Shown piece after piece: positions 54,397 to 63,836 of a stretch of 64,000 bases of DNA. Positions within the stretch are counted from its first letter, which is position 1; each line of letters begins with the position of its first letter. The notes under the pieces were generated by a model. It was not told the DNA's origin. It was given only the letters and a program-made list of their open reading frames with translations, and searched no databases. This DNA comes from Variovorax sp. (GTDB lineage Bacteria > Pseudomonadota > Gammaproteobacteria > Burkholderiales > Burkholderiaceae_C). Location of the stretch: positions 1 through 64,000 of the forward strand of contig JANXTS010000041.1 of NCBI GenBank assembly GCA_025352265.1. Reading direction: 5' to 3'. The position numbers and the translations under genes were made by a program.

Positions 54397-54619
54397 GGGG
54401 AAGTCTCCAACTGATTAGAACAATACGGACAAAACGGGAATGCGAGCCGGAATGAAGCTTCCGGTCGCTGGCAGGCGGCCAAAGGACCGCATGACACAGC
54501 CCGGGGCTGCGCTCAGCACCGGGCATTGTATTCGTCGGGGCCGAGCTCCCCGGAAGGCTTACCCGGCGAGCCGAACGGGGCTTTCAGCGCGCCGAATCGG
54601 ACGGCGATGGGGCTGGGGA

Positions 54620-57600
54620 TCAGGCCGCTGCGCGCCCGTTTTGCTGGCTCTTGTGCGGATTGCGCCACTGGTCCAGCAAAGCCGCCCAGCGGGTGCGCGC
54701 CGCCGCCAGATTGCGATCCTTCACGTGGCCGTAACCGCGAATCTGCTCGGGCAAGGCGGCGATTTCCAGCGCGAGCGCGTGGTTGCCGACGTTCAGCCCG
54801 GTCAGTACCTCGTCGATGGCGGCGCGGTATTGACCGATGAGCGCGCGCTCGGTTTGCCGCTCTTCGCTACGGCCGAAGACATCGAACGCCGTGCCGCGCA
54901 GACCCTTCAGCTTCGCCAGAAACCGGAAGCCGGTCAGCATCGCCGGGCCGAACTTCTGCTTTTGCAGTTCGCCCTTGGCGTTCTTCTTCGCGATGATCGG
55001 TGGCGCCAAGTGGTAGTTGAGTTTGAAGTCGCCTTCGAACATGCCGTTGACGCGGTCGAGGAACGATTTGTCGGTGTGCAGGCGTGCCACTTCGTACTCG
55101 TCCTTGTACGCCATCAGCTTGAACAGGTAGCGTGCGACGGCTTCGGTCAGGCTGGTCTTGCCGACGACCAGCGACGATTCCGACTGCTGCACCTTGGCGA
55201 CAAAGCTCTTGTATTGCTCGGCATATGCCGCGTTTTGGTAGGCCGTCAAAAACTCGACCCGGCGCTTGACCAGGCTTTCGATCGTCTCGCGCTTTTTGAA
55301 CTCGATGACTTGCCCAGGCGACACCAGCTGCTGCACCAAAGCCAAATCGTGCGCCGCGCGACGGCCCCATTCGAAGGCCGTCTTGTTGTTGTCGATCGCG
55401 ACGTTATTGAGATCGATCGCGCGCATCAGCGATTCGTATTCGAGCGGCAGCCAACCGCGCTGCCACGCAAAGCCGAGCAGCATCGGGTTGGCATACAGGC
55501 TGTCACCCATCAAGGCAACGGCGAAGGCATCCGCGTCGAAGGCACCGAGGTTGTCGATCCCCACTGCGCGCGCGATTTCGTTGGCGCAGTCGTCTTGCGG
55601 GTTGACCCAGTTCGCATTGCGCACAAAGGCAGCTGTCGGCGTGCTGTGCGTGTTGAGCGCGACGTGCGTGCGCCCTTCGCGCATGCGTGCGAGTGTCTCG
55701 GCATTGATCGCCACCAGGGGGTCGGCCGCCAGAATCAAATCGGCCGCCGCGGTGCCGACGCGCGTCGTGCGGATCGCGTCTTGCGATTCGCCGATGAGCG
55801 CGTGGCTCCAGGTCGCTCCGCCCTTTTGTGCCAGGCCTGCCGCATCTTGCGTGACGATGCCCTTGCCTTCGATGTGAGCGGCCATGCCGAGCAGTTGCCC
55901 GATCGTGATGACACCGGTGCCGCCGACGCCCGCAACCACGACGCCCCAGACCTGGTCGCGCGCCAGCTGCGGCACGGCCGGTTCAGGCATCGCGCCCATC
56001 TCGAAAGGCGAATTGGCTTTGCCCTTCGACTTCTTCTTGAGCGCGCCGCCTTCGACGGTCACGAAGCTCGGGCAAAAGCCTTTGAGACAGCTCATGTCCT
56101 TGTTGCAGGTGCTCTGATTGATGGCGCGCTTACGACCGAACTCGGTTTCGAGCGGCTCGACCGACAGGCAATTGCTCTGCACGCTGCAGTCGCCGCAGCC
56201 TTCGCACACAAGCTCGTTGATGACCACCCGCTTGGCCGGATCGACAGCCGTGCCGCGCTTGCGGCGCCTGCGCTTTTCAGTCGCGCAGGTCTGGTCGTAG
56301 ATGATCGTGGTCGTGCCCTTGATCTCGCGGAACTCGCGCTGGATCTCGTCGAGATCGTCGCGATGGCGAATGGCCACGCCTTTGCCGGCGTAGCTGCCCG
56401 GCACCGTGACGCCGTCATATTTCTCGGGTTCGTCGGTGACGATGACGACCTTCATGGCGCCTTCGGCATGCAGGCTTTCGGCGATCTGCAGTACCGAATG
56501 CCCTTCAGGTCGCTCGCCGATCGCCTGGCCACCGGTCATCGCGACCGCGTCGTTATAGAGAATCTTGTAGGTGATATTCACCCCCGCCGCGATCGACTGC
56601 CGAATGGCGAGCAGGCCACTGTGAAAGTACGTTCCGTCACCTAGGTTGGCAAAGATGTGCTGGTCGGTAGTGAAGGGCTGCTGCCCAACCCACGGCACGC
56701 CTTCGCCGCCCATTTGCGTGAAGCCGATAGTGCTGCGGTCCATCCATGTCGCCATGAAATGGCAGCCGATGCCAGCCATCGCGCGTGAGCCTTCCGGCAC
56801 CACGGTGCTGGTGTTGTGCGGGCAGCCTGAACAGAACCAGGGCTGACGACCTTCAGTCACTCCGCCGGCCTGCATGACCTCCATCGAGCGCTCCTTGGCA
56901 TCGAGGATGGCCATCTGCGCCTCGACCCGCGCGCGCATATCGGCGCCGGCCAAGTCAAGGATGCCGAGCTTCCTCAACCGTTGCGCGATCGCCTTGGCGA
57001 TGAGTGCCGGATTCAGGTCGGCGTTGGCGCGCAGCAGCGTGTTCGCGGTCGGGTTCGACATCGACCATTCGCCGCCCGAGAAATCACCATCGTCGAGTTC
57101 GTTGAACTTGCCCACGACATGGGGCCGGACGTCCGAGCGCCAGTTGTACAGCTCTTCCTTCAACTGGTATTCGATGACCTGGCGCTTCTCTTCGACCACC
57201 AGAATCTCTTGCAGCCCGGTCGCGAACTCGCGCGTGAGTTGCGCTTCGAGTGGCCACACCACGCCGACCTTGTGCAGACGAATGCCGAGCTGGCGGCAGG
57301 TCGCATCGTCCAAGCCCAGGTCCATCAAAGCCTGACGCGTGTCGTTGTAGGCCTTGCCGCTGGCCATGATGCCGAAGCGATCGTGGTCGCCTTCGATCAC
57401 GTTGTAGTTGAGGCGGTTGGCGCGGATGTACGCCAGGGCGGCGTACCACTTGTAATGCATCAAGCGTGCTTCTTGTTCCAGCGCGTGGTCGGGCCAGCGA
57501 ATATGCAAGCCGCCCTGCGGAACCTGAAAGTCGGTCGGAATCACGATGTCAACGCGCTCCGGGTCGATCATGGCCGTCGCGCTCGACTCGACGATTTCCT

Positions 57601-58243
57601 GGATCGTCTTCATGCCTGACCAGAGGCCCGAGAACCGGCTCATCGCGAAGGCGTGAATGCCGAGGTCGAGGATTTCCTGCACGTTGGCCGGAAAGAACAC
57701 CGGCGTGCCACAGGCCTTGAAGATGTGATCGCTCTGGTGCGCCGCGGTCGAACTCTTGGAGATGTGGTCGTCGCCCGCCACCGCGATCACGCCGCCGAAC
57801 TCCGTCGTGCCTGCCATATTGGCGTGCTTGAAGACGTCGGAGCAACGGTCCACGCCCGGCCCCTTGCCGTACCAGATGCCGAAGACGCCATCGAACTTGT
57901 TGGTGCCCGGCGGCGAGAAGCCCAATTGCTGCGTGCCCCACAAGGCGGTGGCCGCCAGCTCTTCGTTGACGCCCGGCTGAAACACGATGTTCTGCGCCTT
58001 CAGGTACTTGCTGGCCTTCCACAAGGCCTGGTCGTAGCCGCCCAGCGGCGAGCCACGGTATCCGCTGATGAAGCCCGCCGTGTTCTTGCCGTTCTGCTGA
58101 TCGCGAAGCCGCTGCAGCATCGGCAGCTTGACCAGCGCCTGCACCCCACTCATGAAGGCGCGACCGTAGTCGAGCGAATATTTATCGTCGAGCGTGACGG
58201 TCTCTAGTGCCTTGCGAATGTGCTCGGGCAGTGGTGCATTCAT
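54620..58243 (-). CDS. Indolepyruvate ferredoxin oxidoreductase, single-chain form
   Basis: 1207 residues, fusing the alpha, ferredoxin and gamma parts into one chain. The N-terminal domain opens with FISGYRGSPLGGYDQALWKA. The thiamine pyrophosphate part has GIGCHFMATWMDRSTIGFTQ, then NLGDGTYFHSGLLAI. An iron-sulfur segment has CEGCGDCSVQSNC and a further Cys cluster, and the gamma part begins VGGTGVITIGQLLGMAAHIE. It oxidises aryl pyruvates (indole-, phenyl-, hydroxyphenylpyruvate) to the aryl-acetyl-CoA. The ATG at 58243 follows AGGAGA. The divergent Lrp gene is the likely regulator. Confidence 0.94.
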   Translation of the reverse strand: MNAPLPEHIRKALETVTLDDKYSLDYGRAFMSGVQALVKLPMLQRLRDQQNGKNTAGFISGYRGSPLGGYDQALWKASKYLKAQNIVFQPGVNEELAATALWGTQQLGFSPPGTNKFDGVFGIWYGKGPGVDRCSDVFKHANMAGTTEFGGVIAVAGDDHISKSSTAAHQSDHIFKACGTPVFFPANVQEILDLGIHAFAMSRFSGLWSGMKTIQEIVESSATAMIDPERVDIVIPTDFQVPQGGLHIRWPDHALEQEARLMHYKWYAALAYIRANRLNYNVIEGDHDRFGIMASGKAYNDTRQALMDLGLDDATCRQLGIRLHKVGVVWPLEAQLTREFATGLQEILVVEEKRQVIEYQLKEELYNWRSDVRPHVVGKFNELDDGDFSGGEWSMSNPTANTLLRANADLNPALIAKAIAQRLRKLGILDLAGADMRARVEAQMAILDAKERSMEVMQAGGVTEGRQPWFCSGCPHNTSTVVPEGSRAMAGIGCHFMATWMDRSTIGFTQMGGEGVPWVGQQPFTTDQHIFANLGDGTYFHSGLLAIRQSIAAGVNITYKILYNDAVAMTGGQAIGERPEGHSVLQIAESLHAEGAMKVVIVTDEPEKYDGVTVPGSYAGKGVAIRHRDDLDEIQREFREIKGTTTIIYDQTCATEKRRRRKRGTAVDPAKRVVINELVCEGCGDCSVQSNCLSVEPLETEFGRKRAINQSTCNKDMSCLKGFCPSFVTVEGGALKKKSKGKANSPFEMGAMPEPAVPQLARDQVWGVVVAGVGGTGVITIGQLLGMAAHIEGKGIVTQDAAGLAQKGGATWSHALIGESQDAIRTTRVGTAAADLILAADPLVAINAETLARMREGRTHVALNTHSTPTAAFVRNANWVNPQDDCANEIARAVGIDNLGAFDADAFAVALMGDSLYANPMLLGFAWQRGWLPLEYESLMRAIDLNNVAIDNNKTAFEWGRRAAHDLALVQQLVSPGQVIEFKKRETIESLVKRRVEFLTAYQNAAYAEQYKSFVAKVQQSESSLVVGKTSLTEAVARYLFKLMAYKDEYEVARLHTDKSFLDRVNGMFEGDFKLNYHLAPPIIAKKNAKGELQKQKFGPAMLTGFRFLAKLKGLRGTAFDVFGRSEERQTERALIGQYRAAIDEVLTGLNVGNHALALEIAALPEQIRGYGHVKDRNLAAARTRWAALLDQWRNPHKSQQNGRAAA

Positions 58244-58304
58244 CGTCTCTGTCTCCTGATATGGCGTGGCCTTGTGGGCCTGGCTGACGGGTCTGTGCCC
58301 GGTA

Positions 58305-58316
58305 GGGCATATGCCC
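58305..58316. promoter_or_regulatory. Perfect palindrome in the oxidoreductase-lrp gap
   Basis: GGGCATATGCCC lies in the 176-bp divergent gap, 62 bp upstream of the oxidoreductase start. It could bind the Lrp-type regulator or another factor. A 12-bp palindrome is not rare enough on its own to be convincing. Confidence 0.3.
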
Positions 58317-58419
58317 GGGTATTGCACGCAAAGTGTATGCCTGCGTCCGGGACAGGTGTTTGCGTTCTTTGCCTTCAAAAGGCCCCTTGCAGAATGAATC
58401 TTTCTTAAAATGTCGTCTT

Positions 58420-58896
58420 ATGGGAAGCATCGACAAGTTCGACCTCGCGATCTTGCAAGAACTGCAGACCGACGGGCGCCTCACCAACGCTGAACTTGCG
58501 CAACGCGTCGGCCTGTCCGCCGCGCCATGCTGGCGCCGCGTGCGTGCGCTCGAAGAGGCCGGCTTCATCAAGGGCTATCACGCAGAAATCGACCGCCACA
58601 AGATCGGCCTCGGCGTGCTGGCGTTCGTGCGGGTCGACACCGAGCGTGTGCAGGGCGATGCCACTCGAAAGCTCGAAGACGCCATCCGCAAGTTGCCCGA
58701 AGTCGTGGCCTGCCACTACATCAGTGGCACCGGCACCTTCGAGCTGCAGGTGGTGGCGCAAGACCTCGACAGCTTTTCGACCTTCGCTCGCCAGCACCTG
58801 ATGAACCTGCCCAATGTGAAAGACCTGCACACCAGTTTTTCGCTGGGGGAGGTGAAGGCGAACAGTGCGCTGCCGCTCGGGCATCTGAAGAAATAG
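58420..58896 (+). CDS. Lrp/AsnC-family transcriptional regulator
   Basis: 158 residues. The helix-turn-helix is in ILQELQTDGRLTNAELAQRV and GLSAAPCWRRVRALEEAGFI; the RAM ligand domain follows, with ACHYISGTGTFELQVVAQDL. These regulators sense amino acids. Lying back to back with the indolepyruvate oxidoreductase gene, it very probably tunes aromatic amino acid breakdown. The ATG at 58420 is chosen because the family begins a few residues before the first helix; no clear ribosome-binding site is visible. Confidence 0.92.
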   Translation: MGSIDKFDLAILQELQTDGRLTNAELAQRVGLSAAPCWRRVRALEEAGFIKGYHAEIDRHKIGLGVLAFVRVDTERVQGDATRKLEDAIRKLPEVVACHYISGTGTFELQVVAQDLDSFSTFARQHLMNLPNVKDLHTSFSLGEVKANSALPLGHLKK

Positions 58897-58974
58897 GGCC
58901 CAGCCACGCCCGAGGAAGCCAGTTACGCGGCGTTCTTGAATAACGCGTCAGCCGCGCTGGGACAATAGCAGTCG

Positions 58975-60621
58975 ATGTCGCCCAATAGCCCCAGTCAGAC
59001 TGCAGACCCGGACGCTCCCGAGCCAGTCGTGGAACCCCACCCACCCCGCGTCGGCGCGTTCGACCCGCTGAGTCGGCCGGTGTTCCGCATGCTGTGGAGC
59101 ACCTGGCTCATCGCCAACGTCTGCATGTGGATGAACGACGTGGCGGCGGCGTGGATGATGACCACCTTGACGACGACGCCGATCTGGGTGGCGCTGGTGC
59201 AGTCGGCCTCGACCTTGCCGGTGTTCCTGCTCGGCCTTCCGAGCGGTGCCCTGGCCGACATCCTCGACCGCCGGCGCTGGCTCATCGCCACGCAGTTCTG
59301 GCTGGCGGGAACCGCGGTCGTGTTGTGCGCAGCCAGCGTGCTCGACCTCATCAACGCCCCGCTGTTGCTGGCGCTCACCTTCGCCAACGGCATCGGCCTC
59401 GCGATGCGCTGGCCGGTGTTCGCGGCCATCGTGCCGGAGCTGGTGCCGCGCACCCAGCTGCCGGCGGCGCTCGGGCTCAATGGCATTGCGATGAACGCAT
59501 CGCGCATCATCGGCCCGCTGTTGGCGGGCGCACTCATCGCGAGTGCGGGCAGCGTCTGGGTGTTCGGGCTCAATGCGGTGCTGTCAGTGGCTTCAGGCTT
59601 CGTCGTGATGCGCTGGCGGCGCGAGCACACACCGAGCCCGCTGGGCCGCGAAAAGCTCATCGGTGCGATGCGCGTCGGTGTGCAGTTCGTGCGGCAATCG
59701 CAGCGCATGCGTGCGGTGCTCGTGCGCATCTCGATCTTCTTTCTGCATTCGACCGCGCTGCTCGCACTGCTGCCTTTGCTGGCGCGCGGCCTGCACGGCG
59801 GCGATGCCGGCACCTTCACGCTGCTGCTTGCTTCGATGGGTGCGGGTGCGATCGTCGTGGTGCTGTTCTTGCCGCGGCTGCGCCAAGCTTTCGACCGCGA
59901 TCAGCTCGTGTTGCGCGGCACGCTCATCCAGTCGGCCGCGACTGCGGTGATGGCCTATGCGCCCAGCACCTGGGTCGCGGTGCCGGCGATGTTCTTCGCC
60001 GGGGCCGCCTGGATCACCGTGGCCAATTCACTCTCGGTATCGGCCCAGCTCGCGTTGCCCGACTGGGTGCGAGCCCGCGGCATGTCGATGTACCAGATGG
60101 CGATCATGGGTGCGACCGCGTTCGGTGCCGCGGTATGGGGCCAGATCGCAACCGTCGGCACGTTGCAGACCGCGTTGCTGATCGGCGCCGTCAGCGGCAT
60201 CCTGATGATGGGCCTGGCGCTGCGCTACGTGGTCGATGACGCCAGCAGCGACGCAGACGACGACCTGAGCCCAGCACGCGAAGGTTGGGCGCAGGCGCCC
60301 GCGCACCCGGCACCTGGCGAGGGCCGCGTCGTCATCACGGTCCAATACATCATCGAGCCGGCACGCGCCGCAGCTTTTCATCTGGTGATGCAGCAGACCC
60401 GCCGCACGCGGCTGGCCGAAGGCGCGATCGGCTGGGAGCTGCTCAACGACATTCGGGAGCCCGAGCGCTATGTCGAGGAGATCGTCGACGCCTCGTGGAC
60501 GGAGCATCTGCGGCGCTTCAACCGGGCGACCGCCGCAGACCTGGCGCTGCGCGAACGCCGGCTCGCGTTTCATCTGGGCGAAGACCCGCCGGTAGTGACG
60601 CGCTACGTAGTCAAGCGCTGA
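58975..60621 (+). CDS. MFS transporter (MFS_3/EntS type) with C-terminal dodecin/ABM-like tail
   Basis: 548 residues. The first 430 hold about 12 membrane helices with the MFS loop GLPSGALADILDRRRWLIAT between helices 2 and 3. LGLNGIAMNASRIIGPLLAG is typical of the MFS_3 exporter group that includes the enterobactin exporter EntS. The last 100 residues (VITVQYIIEPARAAAFHLVM then RYVEEIVDASWTEHLRRFNR) form a soluble domain resembling antibiotic-biosynthesis-monooxygenase folds. This tail is usual in the group. The substrate is unknown; no siderophore genes are nearby. Confidence 0.88.
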   Translation: MSPNSPSQTADPDAPEPVVEPHPPRVGAFDPLSRPVFRMLWSTWLIANVCMWMNDVAAAWMMTTLTTTPIWVALVQSASTLPVFLLGLPSGALADILDRRRWLIATQFWLAGTAVVLCAASVLDLINAPLLLALTFANGIGLAMRWPVFAAIVPELVPRTQLPAALGLNGIAMNASRIIGPLLAGALIASAGSVWVFGLNAVLSVASGFVVMRWRREHTPSPLGREKLIGAMRVGVQFVRQSQRMRAVLVRISIFFLHSTALLALLPLLARGLHGGDAGTFTLLLASMGAGAIVVVLFLPRLRQAFDRDQLVLRGTLIQSAATAVMAYAPSTWVAVPAMFFAGAAWITVANSLSVSAQLALPDWVRARGMSMYQMAIMGATAFGAAVWGQIATVGTLQTALLIGAVSGILMMGLALRYVVDDASSDADDDLSPAREGWAQAPAHPAPGEGRVVITVQYIIEPARAAAFHLVMQQTRRTRLAEGAIGWELLNDIREPERYVEEIVDASWTEHLRRFNRATAADLALRERRLAFHLGEDPPVVTRYVVKR

Positions 60622-60633
60622 TCGCGCACTGCG

Positions 60634-61545
60634 TCAGGGCTTCTTCTTGGGCAACTCGATGCCCGGAAATATCTTGATCACCGCGCTGTCATCTTCCTTG
60701 GCGAAGCCAGCGGTCGATGCCTGCATGAACATCTGGTGCGCAGTGCTCGAAAGCGGCAACGGAAACTTGGTCGCGCGAGCCATGTCGAGCACGATGCCGA
60801 GGTCCTTTACGAAGATGTCGACCGTTGACAACGGCGTGTAGTCGGCGGCCAGCACGTGGGCCATGCGGTTCTCGAACATCCAGCTGTTGCCGGCGCTGTG
60901 CGTGATGACTTCGTACAGCGCTGCAGCGTCGACGCCCTCGCGCAGACCCAACGCCATTGCCTCGGCGGCCGCCGCAATGTGCACGCCGGCCAGCAGTTGA
61001 TTGATGACCTTGACCTTGCTGCCAGCGCCGGCCTTGTCGCCGAGGCGGTAGACCTTGGCGGCCATCGCCTCCAGCACTTCACCAACTTTGGCATAGGCCT
61101 CGGGCGTCGCGGCCGTCATCATCGTCATCTCGCCGCTGGCGGCTCGCGCTGCACCACCGGAAATTGGCGCGTCTATGTAGAGCAGGCTCAAGGCCGCCAG
61201 CCGAGCCTCGAAGGCGATCGACACGTTTGGATCGACGGTGGAACACATCACGAACACGCTGCCGGGCTTCATCGTGGACGCAACGCCGCCGGTGCCGTTG
61301 TTTGCGACGTCACCGAACAGCACACTCTCGGTCTGCGCCGCGTTGACGACCACCGACACCACCACGTCGCACTGCGCGCCCAGCTCGGCCAACGATGCGC
61401 AGGCCGCTCCGCCGTCTTTCACAAAAGCATCGGCGACCTCCTTGCGCACATCGAACACGCGCAAGTCGAAGCCCTTGCGGCGCAATGACTGCGCCATGCC
61501 GCCGCCCATGGCGCCGAGGCCGATCAACCCAATCGTCAGAGTCAT
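60634..61545 (-). CDS. ltnD: L-threonate dehydrogenase-like (beta-hydroxyacid dehydrogenase)
   Basis: 303 residues of the HIBADH family. The NAD motif IGLIGLGAMGGGMAQSLRRK opens the protein, DAPISGGAARAASGEMTMMT is the substrate loop, and GAGSKVKVINQLLAGVHIAA contains the catalytic Lys. The C-terminal HSAGNSWMFENRMAHVLAAD is characteristic of LtnD (YgbJ). It would oxidise L-threonate to 2-oxo-tetronate. The partner kinase and aldolase genes are not nearby, so it stands alone or serves another hydroxy acid. AGGAGA precedes the ATG. Confidence 0.85.
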   Translation of the reverse strand: MTLTIGLIGLGAMGGGMAQSLRRKGFDLRVFDVRKEVADAFVKDGGAACASLAELGAQCDVVVSVVVNAAQTESVLFGDVANNGTGGVASTMKPGSVFVMCSTVDPNVSIAFEARLAALSLLYIDAPISGGAARAASGEMTMMTAATPEAYAKVGEVLEAMAAKVYRLGDKAGAGSKVKVINQLLAGVHIAAAAEAMALGLREGVDAAALYEVITHSAGNSWMFENRMAHVLAADYTPLSTVDIFVKDLGIVLDMARATKFPLPLSSTAHQMFMQASTAGFAKEDDSAVIKIFPGIELPKKKP

Positions 61546-61569
61546 CCTGTCATCTCCTTTTGTTGTCTG

Positions 61570-61599
61570 GTTCAAGTTCGAGTTCAAGTTCAAGTTCAG
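61570..61599. repeat. Hexanucleotide tandem repeat (five units)
   Basis: Five consecutive 6-bp units GTTCAA/GTTCGA/GTTCAA/GTTCAA/GTTCAG lie between the histidine kinase stop and the ltnD ribosome-binding site, overlapping the kinase stop codon. Only three of the five are identical. Slippage could change the spacing ahead of ltnD or alter the kinase C-terminus. Confidence 0.7.
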
Positions 61600-63722
61600 G
61601 CCAGCAGTTTCTGCAGCTCGAGATCGACCCGCGTCGATTCACGGTCGAGCACGTTTACGCAGTAAAGCACCTCGATCCATTCCTGTGCGCGCACTGCGGC
61701 TTCCAGATGGCGTGAAGCCTGTGCCGCGCCAACCGCGAAGATGGCCGAAAAGGCGCCTTTGAGCGCGTGAACGTGCTGCAGCAGGACTGGCACATCACGC
61801 GCTATCGAGGCCGTGCGAATTGCGCGGCGCCGCAGCGCGATATCTTCGCGCATCACGCCAGCGAGTTCACGCACCGACGCCATGTCGTTGCCCATCGTCT
61901 GCATCAGTTGCGCAAGGTCGAGCGCCGCTCCGGCCTTGGGCGGAAAAGCCGGCACCGCTGGCGCCTGCCTGCTTGAGTAGGCGCTCAGGTCAAAGTCGAG
62001 TTCAGGCACGAGCACTTCGGGCACTTCGCTCGACGCGCGCATCGACGACTGCATTGCCTCGGCCAGCCGCGCAGGCGACACGGGCTTAGAGACATAGCCG
62101 TCCATGCCCGCGGCAAGGCAGCGCTCGCGATCACCGGCCATCGCATGCGCGGTGAGCGCGATGATGGGCGTGCGCAGACGGCCAGGCATCACTGCCTCGC
62201 GCGCGCGAATTTGCGCGGTTGCATCGAAGCCGCTCATGACCGGCATCTGCACGTCCATCAGCACCAGGTCGAAGCGCTGCCGCTGCCACGCGCTCACGGC
62301 TTCTTCGCCGTTACGCACGACCACGAAGGTGCACCCCATGCCGCCCAACAGCCTGCGCATCAACAACTCGTTGACAGCATGGTCTTCAGCCAGCAGCACG
62401 TTCAAGCCGTGCACTGTCAACATGTCGAGCGGGGCCGGTTCCGACAGCGCGCTGAAGTCGTCGCTGGCTTCGTCGAACACAGCGGTGAAACTGAAGGTAC
62501 TGCCCTTGTGCGACTGACTCGTGACCCAGATCTTGCCCTCCATCATGTTCACCAGCCGGGCGCAAATCGCCAGGCCCAGGCCGGTGCCGCCGTGTCGCCG
62601 CGTGGTCGATGCATCGGCCTGCGTAAAGGCCTCGAAAATCTGCAGCTGCTTGTCCTCCGGGATGCCGATGCCGGTATCGCGCACCGAGAACAGCAGCCGC
62701 TGCCGACGCGGCGGCACATCGTCCTGGTCATCGTCGACAGCCAGCGTGACAAGAATACTGCCGCGTTCGGTGAACTTGATGGCGTTCGAAATCAGGTTCG
62801 ACATCACCTGGCGCAGCCGTCCGGGGTCGCCCACGATGACGGGCGGCACATCGGGCGCGATGTCGATGGCGACGCTCACGCCCTTGCTCTCGGCAGCCGG
62901 TACGTGCATCGCGACCACGTCGTTGGTCCAGCGCTCGACATCGAACCGGATCTGCTCGAAGACCAGTTTGCCCGCCTCGATCTTCGACAGGTCGAGAACG
63001 TCGTTCAGCAAACCCAGCAAGGCGGTCGCAGAGCTGTCGACCAGTTGCAGATAGCGCCGCTGCTCAGTGTCTAGCTTCGACTGGTGCAACAGCCGGGTGA
63101 GCCCGAGGATGGCGTTGAGCGGCGTGCGCACCTCGTGACTCATGTTCGCCAAAAATTCACCTTTGACGCGGTTGCTCTCTTCGGCCTCGGCGCGCGCCTT
63201 GTCGATTTCGGCCAGCATCTCGCGGCGCGCCGTAATGTCGCGGTTGTAGCCGGTGAGCTTCAGCGGGTCACCGGCAGCATCGCGCTCGGTGATCATGCCG
63301 ATGCTCTCGATCCAGATCCACCCTGCCGCTGCGGCCACGCGGTGCTCCACTGCGTAACGATCGTTGCTGCCGCTGAGGGCAGCTTCGAACGCGGCGCGCA
63401 CCGCCTGCACATCCTCGGGGTGCACTCGCGACAGCAGTTCACGCAAATCCCAAAGACTGTCGGGCGCGGCATCGCCGATCATCTCGTCCCAGCGGGTGCT
63501 GAGAAAAATGCGGCCGCTCGGTACATCCCACTCCCACTGCGCGACCCGCGCCGCATCGGTGACCAGCATGTGCCGCCGAGCAGACACCAGCGTCTTGTGT
63601 GCGGCTTCGATTTCTTCGGCCTGGCGCTGCGTCAACGCCGCTAGCGCACCGCGCTCTTCGGACAGCCGCGCGATGCGGGCCAGGGCATCTTGCAGGGCGT
63701 TGTGGTGCTCAGCATTTGTCAT
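61596..63722 (-). CDS. Hybrid sensor histidine kinase with PAS, HisKA, HATPase, REC and Hpt domains
   Basis: 708 residues, no membrane segment, so cytoplasmic. A coiled-coil N-terminus (1-50) precedes a PAS domain (about 55-165, QWEWDVPSGRIFLSTRWDEM). HisKA follows with His196 in FLANMSHEVRTPLN, then a HATPase (NLISNAIKFTERG, GTGLGLAI). The receiver domain has LLAEDHAVNELL and the phospho-Asp in DLVLMDVQMPVMSG. A C-terminal Hpt domain has HALKGAFSAI. It can run a full phosphorelay internally. It diverges from the WspR-like regulator gene across 114 bp, the likely partner. Confidence 0.93.
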   Translation of the reverse strand: MTNAEHHNALQDALARIARLSEERGALAALTQRQAEEIEAAHKTLVSARRHMLVTDAARVAQWEWDVPSGRIFLSTRWDEMIGDAAPDSLWDLRELLSRVHPEDVQAVRAAFEAALSGSNDRYAVEHRVAAAAGWIWIESIGMITERDAAGDPLKLTGYNRDITARREMLAEIDKARAEAEESNRVKGEFLANMSHEVRTPLNAILGLTRLLHQSKLDTEQRRYLQLVDSSATALLGLLNDVLDLSKIEAGKLVFEQIRFDVERWTNDVVAMHVPAAESKGVSVAIDIAPDVPPVIVGDPGRLRQVMSNLISNAIKFTERGSILVTLAVDDDQDDVPPRRQRLLFSVRDTGIGIPEDKQLQIFEAFTQADASTTRRHGGTGLGLAICARLVNMMEGKIWVTSQSHKGSTFSFTAVFDEASDDFSALSEPAPLDMLTVHGLNVLLAEDHAVNELLMRRLLGGMGCTFVVVRNGEEAVSAWQRQRFDLVLMDVQMPVMSGFDATAQIRAREAVMPGRLRTPIIALTAHAMAGDRERCLAAGMDGYVSKPVSPARLAEAMQSSMRASSEVPEVLVPELDFDLSAYSSRQAPAVPAFPPKAGAALDLAQLMQTMGNDMASVRELAGVMREDIALRRRAIRTASIARDVPVLLQHVHALKGAFSAIFAVGAAQASRHLEAAVRAQEWIEVLYCVNVLDRESTRVDLELQKLLA

Positions 63723-63836
63723 GTCGGGAACGATTGGCAGTGATCAAGGCGTGATAATCAAAACGACCGAATGCTTGGGCAACAAGCCTTCGCTGAATCA
63801 ATCCACTGCGCCCCGTGGCGCGTATTCGAGACGAGT

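Noticed and set aside
54499-54524. GCCCGG/CCGGGC inverted repeat between the oxidoreductase and yajC
   Set aside because: Short stem, 14-base loop and no T run. Too weak to call a terminator.
54440-56644. A 734-codon rightward frame opposite the indolepyruvate oxidoreductase
   Set aside because: Antisense shadow caused by GC-rich third positions. The minus strand carries an uninterrupted 1207-residue enzyme with known motifs.
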